Source of the DNA: Streptomyces sp. NBC_00414 | GTDB taxonomy: Bacteria; Actinomycetota; Actinomycetes; Streptomycetales; Streptomycetaceae | NCBI RefSeq assembly: GCF_036038375.1 | Contig: NZ_CP107935.1 | Span: 8,370,001 to 8,434,000, forward strand | DNA: 64,000 nt | Direction: 5' to 3' | Shown: positions 24,647 through 32,317 of the stretch, piece by piece | Numbering within the stretch: position 1 is the stretch's first letter | How the letters are laid out: every line of letters begins with the position of its first letter | Made by a program: the position numbers and the translations under genes | The notes under the pieces: model-generated | Told to the model about the DNA's origin: nothing | The model's input: only the letters and a program-made list of their open reading frames with translations | Database searches by the model: none

Positions 24647-25999
24647 CTAAATCCTCGCGGGAACGGGGTTACCCGCGTCGCGCACCGCCTGCCGCACGGG
24701 TACCCGCGCGAGCAGGACGAATCCCAGCACGAAGAAGGCAACGAGCGAGATGATCGCGTCCCGATAGCTGCCCGTCAGCTGGTAGGTCAGACCGAACAGG
24801 AGCGGGCCCAGCCAGCTCATCCCGCGGTCGCTCATCTCGTACGCCGAGAAGTACTCGGCCTCCTTGCCGGGCGGCACCAGGTGCGAGAACAGGGACCGGG
24901 ACAGCGCCTGGCTGCCGCCGAGGACGAGCCCGATGCCCGCGGCGAGCACGAAGAACCAGCCGGGCGCTCCCGCGGGCAGGAAGTATCCGGCGGCCAGCGT
25001 GAGGGTCCAGGCGACCAGGGACCCGAGGATGATCCGTTTGGCGCCGTACGTCCGGGCCAGCCGGCCCATCCCGAGGGCGCCGGCCACCGCGAGCAGCTGG
25101 ACCAGCAGTACGGCGACGATCAGCGTCGACTGGTCGAGGCCCAGTTCCTCGGACCCGTACACGGAGGCCTGTGAGATGACCGTCTGGATGCCGTCGTTGT
25201 AGACGAGGTACGCCAGGAGGAAGGCGAGGGTGAGCGGTTGGCGGCGCATGTCGCGCACGGTCGCCGCCAGTTGCCGCCAGCCGGGCGCGAACCTGTCCGC
25301 GGAACCCGACGGCGCGCGCCGGTCGCGCAGCCGCTTGAGCGGTATCAGGGTGAAGGCGCCCCACCAGATGCCCGCCGAGGCCAGACAGATGCGGACCGCC
25401 ATCGCCTCCGAGACGCCGAAGCTGTCGTGGGCGGTGTAGAGCACCAGGTTCGCCACCAGGACCAGCGAACCCGCCGCGTAGCCGAAGGCCCAGCCCCTCG
25501 ACGAGACGGCGTCGCGCTCCTCTGGCGGGGCGATCTGCGGAAGATACGAGTTGTAGAGCACCATCGAGACGGCCAGCGAGGCGTTGGCCACGATGAGCAG
25601 GAGGCCGCCCAGCAGATAGCGGTCGCCGTCCAGGAAGAACATGCCCGCCGTGGCCGCGGCGCCCAGGTAGGCCGAGAGCGCGAGGAGCGGCTTCTTGCGG
25701 CCGCTGCGGTCGGCCGCCGCGCCCGCCAGCGGCATCACGAAGATCGACAGGATCACGGACGCGGACACGGAGTAGGCGAAGAACGAGCCCGCGCGCAGGG
25801 GGATCCCCAGCGGGTGCACGAATCCGTCCGCGTCCGCGGCGGCCTTGGCCACCGAGGTCAGATAGGGGCCGAGGAACACGGTGAGCACGCTCGTCGAGTA
25901 GACGGAACACGCCCAGTCGTAGAAGTACCAGCCGCGTTGCTCGCGCCGCCGTTCGGCGGCCCCGTCGGCCGCCCGTTCCCGCACGGTGTCGGTGCCCAC
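24647..25999 (-). CDS. MFS transporter of the UMF1/Atg22-like group
   Basis: A 450-residue membrane protein with about twelve hydrophobic segments, beginning with the group-typical QRGWYFYDWACSVYSTSVLTVF. The loop SDRSGRKKP-like sequence (AAADRSGRKKPLL, near residues 98-110) is the MFS signature between TM2 and TM3. The stretch SFSHLVPPGKEAEYF-like (SLFSHLVPPGKEAEYFSAYEMS in the protein) is characteristic of UMF1. In yeast Atg22 exports amino acids from the vacuole; the bacterial substrate is unknown. It starts 88 bp after the GDPD gene. Gene order matches S. coelicolor. Confidence 0.88.
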   Translation of the reverse strand: MGTDTVRERAADGAAERRREQRGWYFYDWACSVYSTSVLTVFLGPYLTSVAKAAADADGFVHPLGIPLRAGSFFAYSVSASVILSIFVMPLAGAAADRSGRKKPLLALSAYLGAAATAGMFFLDGDRYLLGGLLLIVANASLAVSMVLYNSYLPQIAPPEERDAVSSRGWAFGYAAGSLVLVANLVLYTAHDSFGVSEAMAVRICLASAGIWWGAFTLIPLKRLRDRRAPSGSADRFAPGWRQLAATVRDMRRQPLTLAFLLAYLVYNDGIQTVISQASVYGSEELGLDQSTLIVAVLLVQLLAVAGALGMGRLARTYGAKRIILGSLVAWTLTLAAGYFLPAGAPGWFFVLAAGIGLVLGGSQALSRSLFSHLVPPGKEAEYFSAYEMSDRGMSWLGPLLFGLTYQLTGSYRDAIISLVAFFVLGFVLLARVPVRQAVRDAGNPVPARI

Positions 26000-26086
26000 C
26001 CGTGCCCTCGCTTCCCCGTCGTGTCCCTGTACGCGGAACGCTCTGTCGTGTCCCCGTACGCGGACGCCGCGCGGTGCGCCGGACCG

Positions 26087-26854
26087 TCAGGCCCAGGCGC
26101 CACGGTCCCGCAGGACCCCGCGCAGCGTCTCGATGTGATCGGTCATGATGCCATCGACTCCCAGGTCCAGAAGGCGGTGCATCCGCTCGGGTTCGTTGAC
26201 CGTCCACACGTGGACCTGCAGCCCGCGCGCGTGGGCCGCGCGCACGAAGCGGCGGTCGACCACCGGGACGCCCGACTGGCTCTCGGGCACCTGGGCGCAG
26301 ACCGCCGAGTTCCGCAGCGCGGCGGGCAGTCCCCACGACCGCAGGCGCAGCCCCAGGACGCCCCGGACGCCGTACGAGGTCGCCAGGCGGGGGCCGGCCA
26401 CCCGCTGGGCGCGGGCGACCCGGGCCTCGGAGAAGGAGCCGACGCAGACGCGGTCCCAGGAGCCGGTGCGCCCGATCAGGTCGAGGAGCGGGCGCAGCGC
26501 GGGCTCCGCCTTCACGTCGACGTTCCACCGGATGTCGGGGAAGGCCTCCAGCAGCTCCTCGAACAGGGGGACCGGCTCGGCGCCCGCCACGCGCGCGTGC
26601 CGCACGTCGTCCCAGGGGAGGTCCGCTATCCGGCCCGCCCCGTCGGTCACCCGGTCCAGCGTCGAGTCGTGGAAGGCGACGAGTTTTCCGTCCGCCGTGG
26701 CGTGCACGTCGGTCTCGATGTACCGGTAGCCGGCCTCGACCGCGCGGCGGAACTGGGCCGCGGTGTTCTCCAGGCCGTCGGCGGCCCCGCCCCGGTGGGC
26801 GAAGGCTATGGGCCCGGGATGGTCGAGGTAGGGGTGGCGTATGTGCGAGATCAC
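26087..26854 (-). CDS. Glycerophosphodiester phosphodiesterase
   Basis: A 255-residue cytosolic GDPD TIM-barrel enzyme hydrolysing glycerophosphodiesters to glycerol 3-phosphate and an alcohol. The active-site motifs are FAHRGGAADGLENT (His-Arg, Glu-Asn), ETDVHATADGKLVAFHD (Glu, Asp, His metal and acid/base ligands), WNVDVKAE and the terminal DGIMTDHIE. No signal peptide. The GTG at 26854 overlaps the stop of the YczE-like gene by 4 bases (GTGA), indicating translational coupling. Confidence 0.92.
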   Translation of the reverse strand: MISHIRHPYLDHPGPIAFAHRGGAADGLENTAAQFRRAVEAGYRYIETDVHATADGKLVAFHDSTLDRVTDGAGRIADLPWDDVRHARVAGAEPVPLFEELLEAFPDIRWNVDVKAEPALRPLLDLIGRTGSWDRVCVGSFSEARVARAQRVAGPRLATSYGVRGVLGLRLRSWGLPAALRNSAVCAQVPESQSGVPVVDRRFVRAAHARGLQVHVWTVNEPERMHRLLDLGVDGIMTDHIETLRGVLRDRGAWA

Positions 26855-27513
26855 CCGCGCAGTATCGCCCGCTTTGATGGCCCGGTGGCAACGACCGCGC
26901 TGCCGCCCGGTGATGCCGTGGGGACGGCGGACACCCGCAGGAAGAACTGGGCCAGCGGTCCGATGGTCACCGCGTACAGGACCGTGCCCGCGCCGACCGT
27001 GCCGCCGAGGACGAAGCCCGTCGCGACCACGGCCACTTCGAGGGTCGTGCGCACCAGGCGGATCGAGCGGCCGGTGCGCCGGTGGAAGCCGGTCATCAGG
27101 CCGTCGCGCGGGCCCGGACCGAAGCGGGCCGCTATGTAGAGGCCGGTCGCCATACCGTTGAGCACGATGCCCGCCACCATCAGCGGGACCCGGATCGCGA
27201 GGGCGTGCACGTCCGGCAGCAGGGCGAGCGCGCCGTCCATCGCGATGCCGACCACGAAGACGTTGGACACCGTGCCGAGGCCCGGGCGCTGGCGCAGCGG
27301 GATCCACAGGAGAAGGACGACGGCCCCCACGACGATCGACACGACGCCGATCGTCAGCCCGGTCCGTTCGGCGAGGCCCTGATGCAGCACACCCCAGGGC
27401 TCCAGGCCCAGACCCGCCTCCACGAGGAGGGCCGAACTCGCTCCGTACAGGGCCAGACCCGCGTACAGCTGGAGGAGTCGGCGGGTGAGGTGCCCCGACG
27501 GCGGAGTGGGCAA
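26851..27513 (-). CDS. YczE/YyaS/YitT family membrane protein
   Basis: A 220-residue integral membrane protein with about five hydrophobic segments (LLQLYAGLALYGASSALLVEAGL; IGVVSIVVGAVVLLLWIPL; SNVFVVGIAMDGALALLP; LEVAVVATGFVLGGTVGAGTVLYAVTIGP). Family members are uncharacterised; the B. subtilis YczE gene lies beside srf. The start is TTG at 27513, supported by GGAGG seven bases upstream and no better in-frame codon. It is divergent from a MocR regulator across about 100 bp, a pairing often seen in actinobacteria, which suggests the regulator controls it. Confidence 0.82.
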   Translation of the reverse strand: MPTPPSGHLTRRLLQLYAGLALYGASSALLVEAGLGLEPWGVLHQGLAERTGLTIGVVSIVVGAVVLLLWIPLRQRPGLGTVSNVFVVGIAMDGALALLPDVHALAIRVPLMVAGIVLNGMATGLYIAARFGPGPRDGLMTGFHRRTGRSIRLVRTTLEVAVVATGFVLGGTVGAGTVLYAVTIGPLAQFFLRVSAVPTASPGGSAVVATGPSKRAILRG

Positions 27514-27614
27514 GGTGTGCCTCCCTGGTGGTGGTAGTGGACTGACTCATGGCACTCTGTGGCTTGGAAAGAGATCTTATCCATGGCCAATTCGACAGAG
27601 GTGGACCGGTAATC
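27514..27614. promoter_or_regulatory. Divergent promoter region of yczE-like and mocR-like genes
   Basis: The 101-bp gap includes the AT-richer stretch TTGGAAAGAGATCTTATCC and the hexamer CATGGC at 27548 and 27582; a third copy covers the regulator start codon at 27614. MocR proteins usually bind direct repeats near their own start, so these are candidate contacts. The evidence is positional only. Confidence 0.35.
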
Positions 27615-29114
27615 ATGGCGCAGTGGACTTCGGCGGTGGGGGCCGCTCAGCTCGCCCGGCTGCTCAACTCACAGCAGGAGCGCCCCGCGGGCCCCGGCAC
27701 GCGTCGGCCGCCCGCCTACCGCGCCCTCGCCGACGGCGTCCGGCTGCTCGTCCTCGAAGGCCGGGTTCCCGTGGCCGCGCGTCTGCCCGCCGAGCGCGAA
27801 CTGGCCCTCTCCCTGTCCGTCAGCCGCACCACCGTGGCCGCCGCCTACGAGGCACTGCGCGCCGAGGGCTTCCTGGAGTCCCGCAGGGGAGCGGGCAGCT
27901 GGACCGCCGTACCGGCGGGGAACCCGCTGCCCGCGCGCGGCCTCGAACCCCTGCCGCCCGAGACCCTCGGCTCCATGATCGACCTGGGCTGCGCCGCCCT
28001 GCCCGCCCCCGAACCCTGGCTCACCCGCGCCGTCCAGGGCGCCCTGGAGGAGCTGCCGCCGTACGCCCACACGCACGGCGACTATCCGGCGGGGCTGCCC
28101 GCGCTGCGCCAGACCCTCGCCGAGCGGTACACCGCGCGCGGCATTCCCACCATGCCCGAGCAGATCATGGTGACCACCGGGGCCATGGGCGCCATCGACG
28201 CCATCTGTCACCTCTTCGCCCCTCGCGGGGAACGCATCGCCGTCGAGTCGCCCTCGTACGCCAACATCCTTCAGCTGATGCGCGAGGCCGGTGCCCGGCT
28301 GGTGCCCGTCGCCATGGCCGAGGGGCTCGCGGGCTGGGACATGGACCGCTGGCGGCAGGTGCTGCGTGACGCGGCCCCCCGGCTCGCCTATGTCGTCGCC
28401 GACTTCCACAACCCGACCGGCGCGCTCGCCGACGAGGACCAGCGGCGGCAGCTCGTCGACGCCGCGCGGTCCGCCGGCACCGTGCTGGTCGTGGACGAGA
28501 CCATGAGTGAACTGGACCTGGCCGAAGGGCTCGAACGGCCGCGCCCCGTCTGCGGGTTCGACCCGGCCGGGTCGACGGTCATCACGGTCGGTTCTGCCAG
28601 CAAGGCCTTCTGGGCCGGGATGCGGATCGGCTGGGTCCGCGCCGCGCCCGACGTGATCCGCAGCCTGGTCGCGGCCCGCGCCTACGCCGACCTCGGCACC
28701 CCCGTCCTGGAACAGCTTGCCGTCAACTGGCTGCTCAGCACGGGTGGTTGGGAGCAGGCCGTGGACGTGCGGCGTAACCAGGCCCGCGAGAACCGGGACG
28801 CGCTGGTGGGGGCGCTGCGCCGGGAACTGCCCGACTGGGAGTTCGACGTGCCCCGCGGTGGACTCACCCTGTGGGTGCGCACGGGGGGTCTGTCCGGGTC
28901 GCGGCTGGCCGAGGTCGGTGAACGGGTGGGCGTACGGGTGCCGTCGGGGCCCCGGTTCGGGGTGGACGGGGCCTTCGAAGGCTATGTGCGGCTGCCGTTC
29001 ACGGTCGGCGGGGCGGTCGCCGACGAGGCCGCTGCGCGGTTGGCGGCGGCGGCGCGGATGGTTGCGAGCGGCGCGCACGGGGGGACGGAGACGCCACGCA
29101 CGTTCGTGGCGTGA
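27615..29114 (+). CDS. MocR-type GntR/aminotransferase regulator
   Basis: A 499-residue fusion of an N-terminal GntR winged helix (AYRALADGVRLLVLEGRVPVAARLPAERELALSLSVSRTTVAAAYEALRAEGF region, residues 35-85) with a fold-type I aminotransferase-like domain. The domain has the PLP-binding Asp-containing VVADFHNPTGAL region and the Schiff-base lysine in VGSASKAFWAGMRIGW. Such proteins act as PLP-dependent transcription factors. The pyridoxal-salvage role of PdxR is one example, but the ligand-sensing role here is unknown. The ATG at 27615 opens MAQWTSAVG, matching the MocR N-terminus. It probably regulates itself and the divergent yczE-like gene. Confidence 0.9.
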   Translation: MAQWTSAVGAAQLARLLNSQQERPAGPGTRRPPAYRALADGVRLLVLEGRVPVAARLPAERELALSLSVSRTTVAAAYEALRAEGFLESRRGAGSWTAVPAGNPLPARGLEPLPPETLGSMIDLGCAALPAPEPWLTRAVQGALEELPPYAHTHGDYPAGLPALRQTLAERYTARGIPTMPEQIMVTTGAMGAIDAICHLFAPRGERIAVESPSYANILQLMREAGARLVPVAMAEGLAGWDMDRWRQVLRDAAPRLAYVVADFHNPTGALADEDQRRQLVDAARSAGTVLVVDETMSELDLAEGLERPRPVCGFDPAGSTVITVGSASKAFWAGMRIGWVRAAPDVIRSLVAARAYADLGTPVLEQLAVNWLLSTGGWEQAVDVRRNQARENRDALVGALRRELPDWEFDVPRGGLTLWVRTGGLSGSRLAEVGERVGVRVPSGPRFGVDGAFEGYVRLPFTVGGAVADEAAARLAAAARMVASGAHGGTETPRTFVA

Positions 29115-29138
29115 CAGTGACCTCCGGTCGGGATTGCG

Positions 29139-29420
29139 GGTGCGGGTGCGTTGTGGTTGGCCGCGCCGTTCCTCGCGCCCCTGGGTGGGTGGGGGTTGAG
29201 GTCGGCTTTCACGTGCGGGTGCGTTGTGGTTGGCTGCGCCGTTCCTCGCGCCCCTGGGTGGGTGGGGGTTGAGGTCGGCTTTCACGTGTGGGTGCGTTGT
29301 GGTTGGCTGCGCCGTTCCCCGCGCCCCTGGGTGGGTGTCATGTGCGGGTGGGGTGCGGCCCTTTTAGGGGCGCGGGGAACGGCGCAGTCTTTTGGTTTTT
29401 AGGGGCGCGGGGAACTGCGC
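29139..29420. repeat. 73-bp tandem repeat plus inverted copies of the modular repeat
   Basis: A 73-bp unit occurs about 2.7 times (GCGTTGTGGTTGG begins at 29148, 29221 and 29294). Each unit carries the modular repeat core in inverted orientation (GCGCCGTTCCTCGCGCCCC). Two cores in the opposite orientation follow at 29366 and 29401, so long hairpins can form. The array fills the 353-bp gap between convergent genes ending at 29114 and 29468; nothing else was seen. Confidence 0.85.
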
Positions 29421-29467
29421 GGCCGACCACGGTGGACGGGCGGCCGAATTGTGGCGCCGGACCGGGG

Positions 29468-31051
29468 TCAGCCTTCGGCGGCCACGCTCAGCGGGCCCGG
29501 GGCCGTGACGTGTGCGGCGGGTACCGGTGTCGCGTCCGCCGGCGTCGTGTGGCCGGGCAGCAGACCGAGCACCGCCCGGCGATGGGTCTCGCTAGTCGCC
29601 TCGTCGTACGGGTCCGGGGTCGCCGGCACCTGGAGGCGATGGACCGGGCCCGCGCCCAGCCGCGCGTAACCACGGCCGGCGGGCACGTCGGGCGTGGGAG
29701 TCGTGTGCGGCGGCACCCCGAGCACCGCTTCGAGCTGACGCGCCGACGCCTGACCGAGGACGACACGCGCGCGTGTGTGCCCCAGTACCGTCTCGCCGAG
29801 CGACTCCACGGCGTCGAACTGCTCGGCCACCACGACCGTGACACCGGCCGCCCGGCCGTGGCGCAACGGAGTCTGGAGGAGGGTCTGCGGATCACTGCGG
29901 CTGTCGGCCGCCGCGAGGTGGCCGAGCGCGCTCGGCCGGTCCAGGAGGAGCCACAGAGGGCGCCGGGTGTCCTCCGGCGGGGTCAGGCCCGCCTGCCGCG
30001 CTCGGTTCGCCGCGATGAGACGGCGCTCCGTCTCGTGCGCCGCCCATTCGAGGGCGGCCAGTGCGCCGGACAGGCCGCATTCGATGCCCAGGACGCCGTC
30101 GCACCCCGTCAGGCACGCGTACTCGCCCGTACCGCCGCCCTCGACGATCAGTACGTCACCGTGCCGCAGGGCCTGCAGCGCGATCGAGCGCAGCAGCGTG
30201 GTCGTGCCGCTGCCGGGGCCGCCGACCGCGAGCAGATGCGGTTCGGTGGAGCGCACACCGGTACGCCAGACCACCGGGGGGACGTCCCGCTGCTCCTGGC
30301 CGAAGGCGAGCGGAAGCGTGCGCCGGACACCGGCCGGGTCGGTGAAGCCGAGGACGGTCTCGCCCGGAGCCGTGACGAACCGCTGGGCGGCGACGTCGGT
30401 GGCGAGCGGCGGCAGGACGGAGACCGAGAGCTGGTTGCTCTCCTCGTCCCACGCGAAGCGGTACTCCCGGCCGCGGCCCGACTTGGCGTGCAGCAACTGC
30501 TCGATACGGGCCCGGGAGTCCGCCTCCCCGTCCGTGAAGTAGGCGGGGTACCGCACGGACAGCTGCGAGACCCGGCCCGTGTCGTCGAACTCGTACGAGT
30601 CGAAGGCCTTGTTCCACTCGCCGCCGTGGGCATAGAGCGGCGCCGGGTCCTCGGGGACGGAGAAGTACGGGACGAGCGCCTCGTAGAGGGACTCCAGGCG
30701 CTTGCTCTGCGCGTCGTCGGGGCCGGTCGGCGCGGGCGGGGTGCGGTCCCTGCCCTGCCATGCGGCCGCCGCCATCAGGGTGATGACGGCGAGCAGCGGC
30801 CCGTACGGGATGAGGGCCACGATCAGGACGACCGAGGCCACCAGGAACAGCAGCGGACCGCGCCGGTCCTTGGGGGTGTCCGCCCATCTGCGCCGGCCGG
30901 CGCCCGCCAGCCGACGCAGTCCACGGCTGATGGTGATCAGCGGGTGGAGGACGTCGGTGGCGCTGTCGGCGGCCGTCCGGGCCAGGTCCCGGCTGCGGGC
31001 GATCTGCGCGCTGCCGGTGCTCAGAATGCGGGGGAGGGGGCGCCGGGCCAC
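29468..31051 (-). CDS. FtsK/TraB-like membrane protein with degenerate P-loop
   Basis: A 527-residue protein. Residues ~66-98 form one or two membrane spans (GPLLFLVASVVLIVALIPYG). The C-terminal ~300 residues resemble the RecA-like core of FtsK/TraB DNA translocases: HLLAVGGPGSGTTTLLRSI near 272-290, then a Walker B-like WLLLDRPSALG. The P-loop lysine is replaced (GPGSGTTT, Thr283 where Lys is expected), so ATP hydrolysis is doubtful. The frame is intact with normal codon use. It starts 38 bp after a tiny membrane protein gene; the two look like one operon, reminiscent of tra-spd pairs of Streptomyces plasmids. Function unknown. Confidence 0.65.
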   Translation of the reverse strand: MARRPLPRILSTGSAQIARSRDLARTAADSATDVLHPLITISRGLRRLAGAGRRRWADTPKDRRGPLLFLVASVVLIVALIPYGPLLAVITLMAAAAWQGRDRTPPAPTGPDDAQSKRLESLYEALVPYFSVPEDPAPLYAHGGEWNKAFDSYEFDDTGRVSQLSVRYPAYFTDGEADSRARIEQLLHAKSGRGREYRFAWDEESNQLSVSVLPPLATDVAAQRFVTAPGETVLGFTDPAGVRRTLPLAFGQEQRDVPPVVWRTGVRSTEPHLLAVGGPGSGTTTLLRSIALQALRHGDVLIVEGGGTGEYACLTGCDGVLGIECGLSGALAALEWAAHETERRLIAANRARQAGLTPPEDTRRPLWLLLDRPSALGHLAAADSRSDPQTLLQTPLRHGRAAGVTVVVAEQFDAVESLGETVLGHTRARVVLGQASARQLEAVLGVPPHTTPTPDVPAGRGYARLGAGPVHRLQVPATPDPYDEATSETHRRAVLGLLPGHTTPADATPVPAAHVTAPGPLSVAAEG

Positions 31052-31088
31052 TGCTGTCTCCTGGAGGTGCGTGCGAACGGGATGGGGG

Positions 31089-31319
31089 TCAGAACTTGAT
31101 CCCGCCGAGCAGTCCGGCCAGGCTCGCGCCGCCGGCCGTGATGCTCGGGGCGATGGCCGTGCCCGCGAGGTAGAAGCCGAAGAGGGCGCAGACCATCGCG
31201 TGCGAGGCCTTGAGGCCGTCCTTGCGGAAGAAGAGGAAGACGATGATGCCGAGCAGGACCACGCCTGACATGGACAGGATCATGAGAGTTTCTCCTGGAT
31301 CGATGGGGACAGTCACCAT
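31089..31319 (-). CDS. Small two-span membrane protein
   Basis: A 76-residue protein with two hydrophobic segments (TLMILSMSGVVLLGIIVFLFF and AMVCALFGFYLAGTAIAPSI) joined by a short basic loop (RKDGLKASH), ending in a Gly/Ala-rich tail. The ATG at 31319 is chosen because GGAAG stands 5 bases ahead; a GTG follows as the second codon. The next gene downstream is the FtsK-like protein, so they probably function together. The size and topology recall the small Spd proteins of Streptomyces conjugative elements, but there is no other sign of such an element. Function unknown. Confidence 0.65.
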   Translation of the reverse strand: MVTVPIDPGETLMILSMSGVVLLGIIVFLFFRKDGLKASHAMVCALFGFYLAGTAIAPSITAGGASLAGLLGGIKF

Positions 31320-31368
31320 GAGTACTTCCAGGCTCACAGGATGTATCCATACGATAAAAGGTGCAACT

Positions 31369-31393
31369 GGGTGAAATACTGCTTATTTCACCC
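31369..31393. promoter_or_regulatory. AT-rich inverted repeat upstream of the small membrane protein gene
   Basis: GGGTGAAATA (31369-31378) and TATTTCACCC (31384-31393) form a perfect 10-bp inverted repeat with a 5-base centre, in unusually AT-rich sequence 50 bp ahead of the leftward start. TTGCAC on the minus strand just downstream could be a -35 box. It looks like an operator; the regulator is unknown. The rest of the 305-bp gap shows nothing else. Confidence 0.55.
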
Positions 31394-31624
31394 CGATGGC
31401 TCCGCTCGGCGGGGTCCCTCGGTGGCCCCCTTGGTGATTTGCCGGTTTCGTGGTGATCTTTGCCTCCGGTGGGCCGGGTCATGTGCCCGCGAAGCCAGTA
31501 CTCTGGCGATTCACCCGTACGGTCGCACCGCTGGCGGCCGCACGTTCCCGCAGTCCTGTTCGTCGTCGCTGTGATGCACAGCGGTCCAGCAGTGAGAGTC
31601 CCGCAGAGAGAGGCGGTCCCGTCG

Positions 31625-32017
31625 ATGAGTGAAGCCCCCGACCCCGAGGTCGTGGAGCTGGCGACCAAGATCTTCGATCTGGCCCGGCAGGGGCGGACCG
31701 AGGCGCTCGTGGCGTACGTCGACGCGGGTGTTCCGGCCAACCTCACCAATGACCGCGGCGACTCGCTCGTGATGCTCGCCGCCTACCACGGTCACGCCGA
31801 CGCCGTGAGCGCCCTCCTGGAGCGCGGGGCGGAGGCGGACCGTATCAACGACCGAGGCCAGACTCCGCTCGCCGGAGCCGTCTTCAAGGGCGAGGACGCC
31901 GTCATCCGCGTCCTCCTCGACGCGGGCGCGGACCCCTCGGCGGGGACTCCCTCCGCCGTCGACACGGCCCGCATGTTCGCGAAGGCCGAACTGCTCGACC
32001 TGTTCGGAGCACACTGA
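31625..32017 (+). CDS. Ankyrin-repeat protein
   Basis: A 130-residue soluble protein made largely of ankyrin repeats. A capping helix (VVELATKIFDLARQGRTEALVAYVDAG) is followed by NDRGDSLVMLAAYHGHADAVSALLERGAEAD, NDRGQTPLAGAVFKGEDAVIRVLLDAGADPS and a short terminal cap. Ankyrin proteins mediate protein contacts; no partner can be named. The ATG at 31625 is the first at the onset of the repeat-bearing frame, with an AGAGAGAGGCGG site upstream. Upstream in-frame codons have no support. Confidence 0.85.
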   Translation: MSEAPDPEVVELATKIFDLARQGRTEALVAYVDAGVPANLTNDRGDSLVMLAAYHGHADAVSALLERGAEADRINDRGQTPLAGAVFKGEDAVIRVLLDAGADPSAGTPSAVDTARMFAKAELLDLFGAH

Positions 32018-32212
32018 ACCATCCGCCTTGACCAGGCGAAACAGCTTTTTTGGGGGAGGCGGAACGGGGCCGCCGGAAATGCGGTCGCGGCAGCGAGAAC
32101 CGCTGGGTCATCATGACGTCGTGATTCACGGACGCGATGGCTGGGCAGGTGTTGCCGCACCGCGCGGACCGTGAAGCGGCCCGTACGGGCCACCGACGAG
32201 AGGCAGAGGAAC

Positions 32213-32272
32213 ATGGTCTACAGCAAGCAGGAAACGGCGGGCGCCCCGACGTGTTGTCACGTGGCCAGGTAG
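32213..32272 (+). CDS. Candidate leader peptide, 19 residues, Cys-Cys-His end
   Basis: A very short frame reading MVYSKQETAGAPTCCHVAR follows an AGAGGA site directly and ends 45 bp before the HEAT-repeat gene. The paired cysteines near the end resemble regulatory upstream peptides, but I cannot place it in a known family. It lies in an otherwise empty 300-bp gap (32018-32317), which also has a run of T (CTTTTTTGGGGG) near 32045. It could equally be chance. Confidence 0.3.
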   Translation: MVYSKQETAGAPTCCHVAR

Positions 32273-32317
32273 AGCAGGACCCCGGTTGCGTCGACGCTTG
32301 ATGTGAGGCTGTTTCCC

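Noticed and set aside
24669..26891. A 740-residue minus-strand frame across the MFS and GDPD genes
   Set aside because: Arg/Pro/Gly-rich shadow of two genes with clear family motifs in another frame; it spans their junction without regard to it.
29468..31337. Integrated conjugative element (AICE)
   Set aside because: No integrase, excisionase, replication protein, attachment repeat or tRNA gene was seen near the FtsK-like gene, and the flanking genes look like core chromosome.
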